Assembly (NCBI GenBank): GCA_014529385.2
Contig: CM043949.1
Location: 146,549,850-146,613,849, forward strand
Reading direction: 5' to 3'
DNA: 64,000 nucleotides
Origin: Adiantum capillus-veneris
Lineage: Eukaryota > Streptophyta > Polypodiopsida > Polypodiales > Pteridaceae
The notes beneath the pieces were generated by a model, which searched no databases, had not been told where the DNA came from, and worked only from the letters and a program-made list of their open reading frames with translations. Below, piece by piece: positions 51,950-63,884 of the stretch. A program made the position numbers and the translations under genes. Numbering within the stretch: position 1 is the stretch's first letter; each line of letters starts with the position of its first letter.

Positions 51950-52052
51950 ACGTGTACAAAAGTGCCATACTTTTGGAAATGTGGCTCCTCCTTGACCCTT
52001 AGATCAAGAATAGAGAAACCCTAAACAGCCCTTATTTCATCCAAATTGGCCC

Positions 52053-53465
52053 TAATGTTGTGGACTTCTTTCCATGAAAGTGCAAATGTGTTGAGCTCAA
52101 ATCATGATTCTCAACACCTATGGAGTGATTGTGTATTAGCGGAGTCATACCCCTGAAAATAGCACTCCCAGAGATAATCAATGCTGCAATTAAGCAGCAA
52201 TTCTTCTTCAGTTGGGATCTTATTCACAACTATATAGTGAAAGAATATTCACTCTCCATGAACAGAGGAGAAAGATGTCATTTACCCTCAAAGAAAAAAT
52301 AGTCATACTAGATTTCTCAGGTATTTACATAAGAGACTACCTACATGGAGACTCTCTTAATGTATTCATGTCATTCCATGAATCATGTGTTTGATAGTTA
52401 GGCCATACCTACTGGCTACCCATAAAAAGCATCAATGGTAATGGCTGCACCTTGTGCATAGAGCCAATAATAATGTAAAGCGCTCACCGTTGTATACGTA
52501 TACAATGATCACAAACCCATCCACCAGTCTCAAATCTTCATAGGCAGAGTAGATGATGTTATTGTGGAAGCGTATACAATGATGGGGTGGCTGTATTTCC
52601 AAATATTTGCATGTTATGAATGCATATCAGAAAAATGAATTGGTAATCCCTTGGCTTTTTAATAATAGTCTCAACTTTGTGAGCTATTGCTATATGTACT
52701 TCTCATGATTACACTGACATGGATACATTATAGTGTGTCATTGCCAGACTCAAATTGTGAGCCTATATCCACTTAATTCCAAATATGTGTGCCATTATCC
52801 TTAATCTAAAGTCAAGTGATAGTTCCTCGGCACATAAGAGAAGCCTTGCTTCACATGAAGTCTAGAAAAGCACTTTTTGTTGCACAATAAAGAATATTTT
52901 TGAAATGGAATGTTAAATTGTAGAAAAAACAAGCATACCTTAAAAGCTACTAACCCTGTCGTCCCTCTGAGACGAGTAGCCATCGCTTGAAACTGCTCAT
53001 AGCCATATATGCTAAGAAATTGAGAGCTCTTGGATGTACCCCACATGCCATCATGGCTTGGGTCATACCGACCTCCAAGAGAAAATCAGGTAGACATTTT
53101 GCCAAGTTTCCCAATGTCCGTATACTATTAACATATTCCAAACTTTGGAAACTTCTATGCAAGATGCCGTGAAATGAAGCCTTTCTTCACATAAGTTCGT
53201 CAAAAAGAGGAGAAAAAACATATTGTGAGTGCTCATAGCTAATAGGTGTTCCTATTGACATACATTGTCAAACCAGAGAAGAAGCGGCCTTGTCAAAATT
53301 TCATAGAGAATCGGCCTTGCTAAATCTTGCAACTTAGTGAGAATCACGAGATTTTCCCAATGTTGATAGAGATAGCATCTACAACTGAGCTATCAAATGT
53401 CATCTATTGCCAAAAAGACTACCCTTGGCATCAAAGTTCATAGCATCCCATATGTGTGGTGGCCG
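52053..53465 (-). mobile_element. copy B, middle block
   Basis: Reverse-complement homologue of about 21661-23040 of copy A (for example CTCAAAGAAAAAATAGTCATACTAGATTT at about 52280 against 22870-22895, and the CTCCATAGGTGTT block). A palindrome TTGTATACGTATACAA is at about 52491-52506. Frames such as 52801-53046 and 52950-53162 are not conserved as proteins in copy A. It ends at the E2 target site GGCCG (53461-53465). Confidence 0.75.
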
Positions 53466-53693
53466 TGTGCATGTATGTTGCACGTGTCAATACAAGGAAC
53501 TTGCCAATACACTGTGTGCGAGCCACAAATGGCTCCAAGCACACAACTACCCTAAACTAGTAAGCTCAAAGATGATGATGGTGTGTCACTCACCGCTCTA
53601 CGCTTGCTATCGTGGAGGATTCCTCACCATGAAGAAGAGGAAGACGTCGCTACGCCACGCTCAGCCGCCTTGCCGCCGTCGTGCCACCATCGC

Positions 53694-53784
<91 letters not shown>

Positions 53785-54102
53785 GCATACACACACACAC
53801 ACACAAACACAAAGAGGTGAAGAAGAAGAAGATGGAGATGGAGCAAGAGCACTCTTCAATTGCACAAATGAAAGAATGACTAAATTTTAGGTTTAGTTGA
53901 CTTTTATATGAGCTCGTCCCATTCACACTTGGGCGCTCATGCTTAGCCAACTAATCCCTTGAATGTTCTAGTTAGAGTGCGCCTCTCATCGGCGATCACT
54001 CTTACCCTTTTCCTATTGGACCGGCAAGCTCGGTACTTGACTCTACCAAATAAATAATACGGTGTCCGTCTTAGGTGATAGGACTGTGCATGAGGGTTAA
54101 CA
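53466..54102 (-). repeat. E2 3' LTR
   Basis: 637 bp. Plus strand TGTGCATGTATG to AGGGTTAACA; TATA box CATATAAAAG on the minus strand at about 53902-53911. Contains (CT)n at 53699-53782 and (CA)n at about 53788-53803. Clearly diverged from the other LTR in microsatellite length and scattered bases. Confidence 0.92.
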
Positions 54103-54115
54103 TGTCCCTCTTCCT
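54103..54115 (-). promoter_or_regulatory. E2 polypurine tract
   Basis: Minus strand AGGAAGAGGGACA next to the 3' LTR, equivalent to the E1 tract. Confidence 0.8.
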
Positions 54116-55741
54116 AATGTAGATTCCGTCCTTGGAAGCTATTGAGTTGAAGCTCCTTCATTGTGGTGGAAGAGCATTTGAGATGAATGTCCTTAGCCTT
54201 CTTCAGTCACTGCAAAATCGAACAGCAGTGGCATAGTAATTGCATTCTCATATACAATTAAAAATCATATGCAATTGTAGGCAGACAATTTGATTAGTAA
54301 TAAAATTTTAAACCATTTGTCAGTAATAAACATTAAATTGCAATATAATCAGACGCATAAACAGTTCTAAAGATAAAAAATTAAACAAGTCTGGGGTCAC
54401 TAATTTAACGGTCGAAAGGCACTAAAGAACGACTATTAATACCATGGGCAAGCTTCTCAATTTTCTCTAATCAATTAAGTTGTTTAATCGCGAGAGCCAA
54501 GTATTTCATGTCCGAGGGCTGACTAGAGGCTATACCTAGAAGACCTTGTAGTTAAGCTACAAAAGGAATTTCTCATGAAATCATCACGTGACTGATTACC
54601 TTTTCTTTGACCCCCCAAAGTCTTTTCACAATGATTCAATTTTGACATGTGTGCTTATTTTGTATGCCTTGGGTTTTGTGCTTTTCAGGAAAAGCACCCA
54701 CACTAGGAACCTCTAGGACTCTAGTACCATAGGCGATACATGTGAATGGAGTACCAAATCAAGCTGAGGTTTCTCTTCCAGCTTAAGATTTTACATCGTG
54801 GCACTTTGATTTTTTGTTTGTTCGTTTTCAACATTTTAATTTTGTCACTTTGGGGGGTCATATAACACTGTTACCCTCCCAGGATCATCACACTAGTAAA
54901 CTCCCTTTATAATACTAAAGCTAAAGGTCAATAGGGACTAAGCCCACTAGAAAGCCCTAGTACATTTCACACAATGCTGCCTAAATCGGATTAAGAACCT
55001 AAGTAACCATTGATTATTAGGAAGGCATTCTCCATGGTATTAAGAGAAGATCTCTAACGCCTAACTTGGTCAAACTAGCTTAGTCAGACTGCTTGATTTT
55101 TAAACCTAGACAAGTGCTTATGGAAAAAAAATACATTGAATTTAATGTTTGGTACTAAGAAAATGCATTGAATATTATGCTACCAATCATAATTAAAGCA
55201 GACAAACATGGATGCAAAAAAGATAAGGGGCAATGCTAATGGATAAGAAACACATGTTTGTGTTGATGATCACGCTTGATTTGAAGAGTGAATGAGAGAA
55301 AGATCCCATGAAGGTCCAAATCCTAACAACAGCAATACGTTCCTGTACACACAAGGAAACACAAAGAATACCTCTAGGAGGCACATAAGTGGGATGAAAG
55401 AACTTTGCTAATCACGAAACTCTAAAACAGAAACACTCCTATCATACTAATCCTACCTACCCTCCATCACTCGAGTGATGAGGATCAAAGGTGTTTTATG
55501 ACATAGGTTTCTATTTCAGTGTACCGGATGTGAATGTGTAGGTCTAGGTCAATGTTTTGACTTTTATTGTGCATACTCGTTTGCTAATTGCTCTTGCTCT
55601 TTATTATTTTTGTTTTTTGTGAGTATAATGCTTTATATATACATTCCCTAAGATTGGTGATTGAGAGGTTAGAGAGGAAGGTTGAGAGGGGAGTGAGTGA
55701 ATGATGAGTGTCAGCAAACGCTCCCCCCTTCCTTGGGTAGA
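54116..55741 (-). other. E2 3' non-coding region
   Basis: Parallels E1 40961-42984 but has no counterpart of the acidic E1 ORF at 41207; unrelated sequence occupies that interval (about 55400-55590). The internal TATA block and purine tract are kept. Confidence 0.65.
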
Positions 55742-56365
55742 TCATACCGTTTGAAATGTGCTCGTCACCCTTTGAAACCAATTGTTCCAGTTGGTAATAG
55801 GTGAGGATTTTTGCCAGTAGTTTTCTATTACGTTAGGTGCCTCATCCAGTTGCAAGGGTGGTAAGGTACTCTCAGGATCGAACTTGAAGTGGTTCATCAG
55901 GTGATTCTTGAACACTGGGAGGTGTGGACTCCTTTGTAGCTTCATGGAGGTCCACTATTGTAGGTGGTATTGTAGGTGGAGGTTGTGGAGAAGCTTTTAC
56001 CTCTATGGATGCATTACATGAGGAGCTAGAAGCTTCATGGGACTCCCCCTTTCCTGAGCTAGGTGGAACAAATCGTTCTTTCTTTGGTACCCAAACTAGC
56101 TCTCGAGCGGGTGTGTAGCATTCTGTGATTTTTTTCTTTCCGCGATTGTTGATTCATTTTGGAGCTACGGGATTGGGCTCACATGGGTTAGGTGACAGGT
56201 AAGAACACAATTTACGTTTTGGCACCCATATTTGATCATTTCCTTGATAGTAGCCTTGGGCTTCCAATAGTCGTTTAGGAATCCACCACCACATTTCCTT
56301 ACATTTCTTGGAGCGAGTAGGATGTTTCTTACAAAGCTTCTATTTTTTCGCACTAGCTATGGTCG
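55742..56365 (-). pseudogene. E2 W-x-P-K domain, broken
   Basis: On the minus strand, across frame changes, one reads YKWSLK, WIPKRLLEAQGYY, QIWVPKRKLCSY and VWVPKKERF, followed by ESTLPPLQLDEAPNVIENYW and NWNNWFQRVTSTF (55742-55945). These match E1 40259-40960 in order. Several stops and frameshifts (for example after KWSLKLL at 56366) disable it. Confidence 0.75.
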
Positions 56366-57220
56366 CTAAAGAAGCTTTAGGGACCACTTGTATGTTTTCT
56401 TTGTTATATTAGGATACGTCTTGTCATAAGCTATATGCATTGCTTGTAGCATATTTAAGGGTACGGGCATTTCATCCCCCTCAGGTGTTACCCAAGTTGT
56501 CCCCCTGTTTCCCCAAGTGTCTATGGTTGCTGCTAGGTGGATCCAATCCACATTGTCCAACTCAGTCATCCCAGGTAGTACATCCATATAAGGAGAATCG
56601 TTCCCAACATCAATGTCCTCTTTACACGTGTAACAATACTGCAATGGGGTCGAGTGAACTGTGGTGTCAGATCTATGATCAATTAAAAACCTATTTCCTA
56701 GAGAATGTGCTCGACCAGTTACAAGATCCACTTGAATGACAGAATCTTGGAACTGCAAGTAGACATGGTTTTTAGACCAGTCATGCACCATTTTTGCTTC
56801 CCTCATGAAAGGACGTCCTAAGATCATCTCAAATGCCATAGTGTGTTTGGAGAAATCCATAACAATGAAGGTAATCCTTATTTTATGTCCAAAGACCTTG
56901 ATCTTGAGATCTTCTAGCATCCCAATAGGTTTAACAATAGACCCATTGGCCATCTTCACTACTATGGTTGTGGTCGCAAGGTGAGGTCTTCCCATAGTTT
57001 CCCAACAATTTTTAGTCACAATGCTAACCCCAGTGCCACCATCAAGGATTCCCTTCACAGTTAATCCCTTTTTAGTGATTGGTATGGTCGCATTGGATTC
57101 ATCACCCTCAAAGTATTGTCCCAACTTGTTAACAGGTATTTCTATGACAAGGTTCTCATCTAGGTTGGGTTGTGGATCTAAGTGTTCCTCCTCTATTGGC
57201 ATCTCCCCAGCTCCATCCAT
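56366..57220 (-). CDS. E2 first protease fused to the W-x-P-K start
   Basis: 284 codons from an ATG that lies within the frame (the frame is open upstream to a stop about 40 bp away, AFLNGELKFGLPQFAQ). The retropepsin domain has ILDGGTGVSIVTKNCW (D-G-G-T, about residues 57-60) and FEMILGRPFM. It tracks E1 29782-30557 closely up to PEGDEMPVPLNMLQAMHIA. It then jumps directly to YPNITKKTYKWS, which in E1 lies beyond integrase and second protease. This marks the deletion breakpoint inside one continuous reading frame. Confidence 0.85.
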   Translation of the reverse strand: MDGAGEMPIEEEHLDPQPNLDENLVIEIPVNKLGQYFEGDESNATIPITKKGLTVKGILDGGTGVSIVTKNCWETMGRPHLATTTIVVKMANGSIVKPIGMLEDLKIKVFGHKIRITFIVMDFSKHTMAFEMILGRPFMREAKMVHDWSKNHVYLQFQDSVIQVDLVTGRAHSLGNRFLIDHRSDTTVHSTPLQYCYTCKEDIDVGNDSPYMDVLPGMTELDNVDWIHLAATIDTWGNRGTTWVTPEGDEMPVPLNMLQAMHIAYDKTYPNITKKTYKWSLKLL

Positions 57221-57761
57221 CTGTGCAAATTGTGGTAGCCCAAACTTCAGTTCTCCATTGAGGAAGGCTCAAAGAGTTGAGACTAGCTCGGGGTCTTTAT
57301 ATAGTTTGGGCATGATGGTGGTTCTAACTTCTAAAGACATCAAATCCATCAATTTGGAAATGTTTAACGGCACCTTTTGGGCTTCAGTCCCTTGACATGG
57401 GGAAGATGGGATCTCCATTTCTTTTGATAGGATCATGTAGTCCCTCTGTAAACATTCTTTCCATCAAGAAGTGAGTACGCCCACTTTCCCATGACTTTAA
57501 GTCACTTTCTTCTTGGATGACACTAGGTATGTGGCTAAGGGTCTATGGACTTGGTGAGGTTGTTGTTGCATAGGGAACACGATGTCTGTAATCTAGATCT
57601 GTCTGCCTAGGTGCTGGTTCTAGATCCCTTTGGGTATCTTCTACTAAACTTCTTAATTGCTTGACTCGCTCGATCTCCTCTATAGGGTTTGGATAAGTTC
57701 CTATCTTCTTCTTGGATCCTGGCCATTGTGGCTCATGAAGATCTCCTTCTTAGTTTCTATC
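57221..57761 (-). pseudogene. E2 gag C-terminal region
   Basis: Decayed equivalent of E1 29150-29740 (for example EEIERVKQLRSLVEDTQRD-type and AFLNGELKF segments readable on the minus strand in changing frames). Confidence 0.55.
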
Positions 57762-58908
57762 CTAGTGGTGCGTTTTGGTCTCCATGGTTTCACCTGAATC
57801 AGAATCCTCTTCAACATCGTTCATATATACGGGGTCATCATCAGTCCCTATGTTGGTCTTTGAACGGGGTCTGTCTCGCATCTTTTTGCGATCTCTTCCT
57901 TCGTGTTTTCTTCTTTTTTTGAGATTGGGCAATTGATGTCGTGTCTCTTTCCTCAAGAATATAATTTTGTTTTTGGAGCATCGATCGTGTGAGTACATTT
58001 ACTGGTACCACCGGTGTACTTTGTGATGTCTCCTTGGTAACCTCAATCAAGTTTAATGGCGTGATCTTCGGTGCATTTGGATTATTTGGACATTGGGCAA
58101 TCAAATGATCTATGCCACATCAATTACACATGAGTATTGGCATTGTAGGCCTGCTCGCTTGATTGGTTTGCATTAGTGTGACTTTCTTTTGTAGCCTAAT
58201 AGGACACTTGGCTACACGATGTGGACCTCCACACTCATAGCATTGAAGAGGTGGTCTCTTAGCAGTGTAATTGACATTTTGGCCTCTTTCCGCAAGAGTT
58301 GCTACTTGATATACAGGTTCGACTTGTCTCCAATAGTCCTCCATGAAGTATTGTGGACTTTCTTCAAGCACATCCATCCCATAGGAAATATTAGGGTCTA
58401 TATCTTCCTCACAGCCTTCCAAACAAGCAATAGATGACTCACAACCCACTTGATTCATAGAAGTGATTTTCGGATGTGGTGGTTGTGGTCCTAGCATAGG
58501 AGGTGGTAAGGGTGTTTTTTGAACAACATTTTGGGCCCTAAGGACCATGTGTTGTGTTGTTTGTTCAAGAGGTGGGGCCGGCATCAATGCAGGCACTCAA
58601 GGTGTGTCTGTCCATGCTAAGGTTGGTCTGTCGTCCATCACGCACTTAAATACTATGCAACCCTTAGCTTGATGACCATACCTCCCACAGGCATTGCAGT
58701 TCCCATTGAATATTACTCTAAAAGTAGGGCATTCACTAGTACTATGCGGTCCATAGCATACTGAGCACCATTGTTGCTCCCTTCTTGGATACATATGATT
58801 GTTTTGCGGAGCACGATTGTCTCTAAGACTCTCTTGAATAGCCTTAATGAGATCTGCTAAAGTCATCTCAAATATCTTTGGCTCCTTAGCAATAGGCTTT
58901 AGGGTCAT
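57762..58908 (-). pseudogene. E2 gag zinc-knuckle region
   Basis: Minus-strand frames 58597-58908, 58120-58596, 57841-58104 and 57762-57998 follow one another with frame changes and stops. Knuckles: CSVCYGPHSTSEC and CNACGRYGHQAKGC (58597-58908), CYECGGPHRVAKC (58120-58596), and a third split by a stop (MCN then CGIDHLIAQC). All match E1 residues 498-725 in order. The zinc-binding residues survive even though the frame is broken. Confidence 0.85.
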
Positions 58909-58964
58909 TGGCTGATGCCTGATGCTTGCGAGCTAATAGATTTAGGCTCAACAGACTCTCTTTC

Positions 58965-60354
58965 TCATTGAATCATTAAATTATCCTCCAATTGGATCGC
59001 ATTGGTGGTGACTGCTTCCCAAGTGGTGATACCTCTAATGACTAGGCCATTGTAGATATCCTCATGTCGTAATCCCCTAATGAATCTATCAAGCAATTGA
59101 TTATTATTGAAGCGCTCAATTGGATTACAACGAGAATTCAAATGCTTCAAGCGACTAATAAAGTCTCTCACCGACTCTCCTTCCTCTCGTTGGGCTTTGT
59201 GGAGCTGAGAGGCTACACCCCAAAGCACTCCTTCTCGTATGTATTCTTTTAAGAACAGTCTCCTAAGAGTAAGGTAAATCATTTTTTTCTTCCACCCTTA
59301 GGGTTCTATACCAATCCCATGCCTTCCCACTTAAGATTAGGCTTAAAGCATTACGCTTATGCAGGTCATTGTGTTCTCCTAGAGAATCACATATTTGTTC
59401 AAACACTTCAATATGCTTTCTCACATCCCCGTCTCCACTAAATGTTTGTGTGAGCTTGGCTATTTGTACTACCTTACTTCTAGGCTCTCTATCAAGCGTG
59501 TTACGCATATTCTCAGCAATAGATTGACCGATAGCTTGAGCAAACGTTGCCAAGTCACCTAAGTGAGCAGGTACCATGGGTGAAGGCGCTCCAGAGACTA
59601 CATGTGGAGTAAGTATTGGCATTGGTCTTGGCGCATAGGAAGCCCTTGGGTTCCATGTTTGGTACGGTGTTGTGCCATGTGGCGGTCCAAAGTTCATATG
59701 TGTGGCCCTAGGCATAGCACATGTCGGATGTGACATGCTAATGCTAGCCAGTATGGTCCAATGGAAATAAGAGCTTGGGTGTTGTGGTTGTGGAGCATAG
59801 GTTGTTGAAACAATGGGAGGGGTAGGAACTACATGAGTGTGATGACCCATAGGTGCATACGATTGGTACACACTTGTAGGTACAGGCATTGAGCTACCAT
59901 GTAGTGGTACTTTACTAAAAAATGAGGTCCATGGCGTGTTTCTCGGCATGCCCATCATTAGGGTAGGCATGGTGGCCGTGGTGTCATCAAGGGAAAGATG
60001 AGCTAGACTTGGAAAGGTAAAGCTATCACTTACAGTGGGCTCAGATTGCACTGAGACCCCTGGCGAAACAACATATGGAGGATCCATCGGACTTATCGAG
60101 GGAGTCTCCATTTGCGATAAGGTCGGTTGTTTAGACTTTCCTGCATCCAAGAATCTCATGAGACCCATTGAAGTCATGTTGATCCCCTTGTTCTGTCTCT
60201 CTAACTCAATGACCCTATGGATGACCTCACAAACTCTTTGTTGTTGATCCTCCACACTAGTAGCACCCATTGTGGATTGTAGGACATCTAACCAACCCAT
60301 GTGATAGGTGTGACCTATGTATAGGCCAGTTAGGGTTTCCGTTCGTACTCCCAT
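58965..60354 (-). pseudogene. gag: E2 gag core
   Basis: 59263-60354 (363 codons, MGVRTETLTGLYIGHTYHMG) covers the region aligned with the E1 ORF start, the proline-rich part and the first half of the gag core (VVQIAKLTQTFSGDGDVRKH, SGKAWDWYRTLRVEEK). A frame change near 59270-59280 leads to 58965-59282 with LRRLFLKEYIREGVLW and EGESVRDFISRLKHLNSRC. Similarity to E1 is high throughout. Confidence 0.85.
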
Positions 60355-60377
60355 TTCTCATTTAGGAACGCTCCATC

Positions 60378-61072
60378 TTAGCTTGAGGTGCTAGGGGTGT
60401 CCTTTGAACTAGATGCAATGTTGCTTTCTAAGGGTTGGTCCTTAGCGGTTGCTAAGTCAGGAGCACTCGGTTGCTCTCCTAGCAAGGATATTGACATAGG
60501 GGCTTTCGCTTTTAACTCTCTTTGTTGCTCCGCCTTGCATAAGCTCTCGATTTCCTTTTCCCTTGCTGCAAGGATATACCACTCAACCTCTTGCACTTCG
60601 GCAAGGCTTCTACCATCAGGTAATATAACCTCAGAGGAGAATAGTTCTGAAGAGTCAGGGAGTGTAGTGAATGGAGTATTTATGTGCACATTCTCTACGG
60701 GCATAGGGTCTACGTTGGTCATGAATGGAGAATTTACTTCCCCACCCCCCTCATTTACATCATTAGCTCCATGTTTGGAGTGACTGGCTCTACTAAAGGT
60801 TTCCTTCATGCAGCTAAGCACGCTCAGCCCGAACTGTGGGCCCATGGCATGCATGTTTTGGCTTGAGCTATCGGATTAGGCATTAGGAAACCCTCCATGA
60901 CGTCGTAGTCAGAGGAAGAGTCACTAGCCGCTATGTTCGGGTCTTGGTTTGTACTATCTTGGGTCCCCGCCGAGGGCCCGGAACCTAAGGTAGGTGGATA
61001 TTGAGAACTCGCGTAAGTCAAAATTCTCTCTAGTTGCTCCGTCTCTAGCACATGACCAGAGCGCAGATGCAT
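60378..61072 (-). pseudogene. E2 gag N-terminal region (missing from E1)
   Basis: Starts at 61072 with MHLRSGHVLETEQLERIL, the usual basic opening of plant gypsy gags. It changes frame near 60830-60850 into the 60378-60854 frame (MGPQFGLSVLSCMKETFSRA). Then follows hydrophilic sequence with a charged helix (EVQEVEWYILAAREKEIESL). It shows what E1 lost at its 5' end. Confidence 0.65.
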
Positions 61073-61920
61073 GTGCCTTTGGCACCCTACAAGCGTCGGC
61101 GAATAACCTCGAAGGTTAACCGCTTATTTTTTTAGGCGTCCGTTTTCACTCGTTTTTTAATGTTTTTTAATGATCGGTTTTTTGATTAAAGAGTGTGATA
61201 GCTCAAAACGAGCGTATCACTTAGAGGGTCGCGGTGTGCTTTGCAACACAACGTTCGGTCACCTGAAGCTCCATTGGTCCTTAAAAAAGTCGATTTTTAG
61301 CTACGTGTGAAGCTAAAATACGTAATTAAGGGCGACTGAGGCCTCAGCCTGAGCATGATCTTGGGCTTGGATCTAGGAGATATTCCCAATCCCAGTCCTA
61401 CCTTTTTTTTTTTTTTTTTTTTGGGATAAGGTCTTCGCGGCCTGTGCGCGAGCACACACACACTCTACCTACCTACTTACAACTAATACACCTACTGTTA
61501 CACACTAACACACTTCATTAGCTCTAACAGATCTACTTTCTACTTACTGTACTTTACATTATACAGAACTAACAACCATAATACTAACACCTTATCACAG
61601 AGAAAACACAGTACCTTTCAAAACACAGTACCTACTTACAACTAATACACCTACTGTTACACACTAACACACTTCATTAGCTCTAACAGATCTACTTTCT
61701 ACTTACTGTACTTTACATTATACAGAACTAACAACCATAATACTAACACCTTATCACAGAGAAAACACAGTACCTTTCAAAACCTCATTACAAAGAAATA
61801 CATAGTAGCAAAACAAAATCCTTCTTCTCAACACACACACCTTCCTTCCCTACCATTCCTACAATTGAAATTGCACCACAAAGAAGCACAGAGTGCCACT
61901 CAAGCTTAGTGTATGGCATT
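61073..61920 (-). other. E2 leader with exact tandem repeat and poly-T
   Basis: Non-coding leader between primer site and gag. Holds a 20-T run (61403-61422) and a tandem duplication with period 159 bp (61472-61630 and 61631-61780), the two copies identical over about 150 bp. Confidence 0.75.
61472..61780. repeat. 159-bp tandem duplication
   Basis: Both copies begin CCTACTTACAACTAATACACC and end CAGTACCTTTCAAAAC; the only extra sequence is a 9-bp junction. Confidence 0.9.
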
Positions 61921-61938
61921 TCCCCGAAAACGGCGCCA
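61921..61938 (-). promoter_or_regulatory. E2 primer binding site
   Basis: Minus strand TGGCGCCGTTTTCGGGGA, differing at two bases from the TGGCGCCGTTGCCGGGGA type of plant gypsy elements (commonly attributed to tRNA-Asp), 4 bp inside the 5' LTR. Confidence 0.85.
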
Positions 61939-61942
61939 AAAA

Positions 61943-62583
<641 letters not shown>

Positions 62584-63658
62584 GGCCGACATTGGATTCA
62601 ACTCATAGCTGCGGATGCTAATGTGCTTCGTGTACTTATGTTGCCTACTCCCTAGTGAGCTACAATTAATGGCTTTGAAGTGATTATGCATCCGATGCAT
62701 GGAGCCATGCTTTTGAAAGACTTGCTTTCCACCTCCTCTAGGTATCACAAGGAGAAGATATCAAAAATATAATAGCTAACGTAATACACAAGTTAGTTTC
62801 TTGAGTGTCTGTATATGGAGCCTTGCTCCCGTGATATAGCTTATGGTAGTGGCAGATTAACAAGGTTAAAAGAAAATTTATCTCATCAATTATCAACCTT
62901 GTCAAATAGTATATTGTTTGAAGCATATAAATATGGACAACAATTGCATAAACAAAGCATACATGCCCATTATTGTATTGTATAGACCTACTGCCATCTA
63001 CCTGTATGCAAGAATCTTTGCAATTTTGTTGGATCACGCTTGTTGGTACTGAGTGGATCATATCCTTGTGTGAGTGCGTCACTTGCAAACAACTTGCCTA
63101 GGAATCATGCCGTACAAAACTTGCTTGACAGTGTCTTGGAATTGTAGTTATGGTCGGCATTGCCGAGTATCTGGACCATACAATTCATAGATGTACCATT
63201 CAAGCCACATGCATTGCCTGTACTTGCATGTACTGCTAAACACCCTTGTCTTTTCATCAAAATTTCACTTGCTGGGATTCATCCGTAGACTCTTGTAATA
63301 TAACTGCATATACGAATTAATAAACCCACTTAAATGAAATGATATACATGATGACCATGTTGGTATTGAAATGCACAGCATAATGCCTTGCATATTGTCA
63401 TAGTCTTTGATTCCTTGTAATCATGTCGATCGCATGGCCCCAATGTTGTCAGGCTTGTATTGGTCATGACCCTTGGCAAAGTCCCATGGCTACATGCCTT
63501 GCATGGATTTGACATGGTTTTTGTGGTTATTTGACAGTCATTCGTCTCCTTTAGAAACAACCACTTGTCCTCAGACCTCCCTTACATGTCATATTGTCAA
63601 ATCTGCCAAATTTGTGCCAAAGCTGCCAAACTTTTGGCAAGCCGATTGGTTTGCAAAG

Positions 63659-63737
63659 GATGAAGGTAATCTCAGCAACAAGGCCCGCAGGCAAGCCTGC
63701 TAACCCTACGGGGCTTGTTGCTGAGATTACCTTCATC
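63659..63737. repeat. 24-bp perfect inverted repeat (hairpin)
   Basis: GATGAAGGTAATCTCAGCAA begins the left arm (63659-63682) and its exact complement fills 63714-63737, with a 31-nt GC-rich loop. Flanking sequence (about 63636-63658 and 63738-63758) continues the stem imperfectly. A fold-back element or a small-RNA-producing hairpin are both possible. Confidence 0.85.
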
Positions 63738-63774
63738 CACAACCCAAGCGACTTTGCCCATGCTGCGGCCTGTT

Positions 63775-63775
<1 letters not shown>

Positions 63776-63837
<62 letters not shown>
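63776..63837. repeat. (GA)n microsatellite
   Basis: About 30 uninterrupted GA units between the hairpin and the copy B primer site. Confidence 0.95.
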
Positions 63838-63842
<5 letters not shown>

Positions 63843-63863
63843 CAAGCCATGCAAGGTCATCTT

Positions 63864-63884
63864 CCCCTTGTGCTATGATACAAA
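63864..63884 (-). promoter_or_regulatory. copy B primer binding site, decayed
   Basis: Minus strand TTTGTATCATAGCACAAGGGG aligns with the copy A site TTGGTATTAGAGCCCAAGGAG and the canonical TGGTATCAGAGC with a few changes. Confidence 0.55.

Larger units (their letters stand above)
43896..52052. mobile_element. MITE in copy B, split by element E3
   Basis: Termini at 43896-43923 and 52025-52052 form an inverted repeat: GGGCCAATTTGGATGAAA is shared exactly and followed by (A/T)AAGGGCTGT. Flanking TA on both sides suggests a TA target duplication, as in Tc1/mariner-type MITEs. Leaving out E3 the MITE is about 335 bp and non-coding. Copy A has related sequence without it (about 23025-23045). Confidence 0.75.
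62584..63863 (-). mobile_element. copy B, right block
   Basis: Resumes with ACATTGGATTCAACTCATAGCT after the GGCCG duplication and matches about 20950-21655 of copy A in reverse, including the ATATGGAGCCTTGCTC and TGCATGGAGCCATGCT blocks. From about 63100 to 63640 similarity to A is weak and no gene is seen. Contains the long inverted repeat at 63659-63737 and (GA)n at about 63776-63837. Confidence 0.7.

Noticed and set aside
52491-52506. Palindrome TTGTATACGTATACAA
   Set aside because: Short, AT-rich and not conserved in copy A; no functional context.
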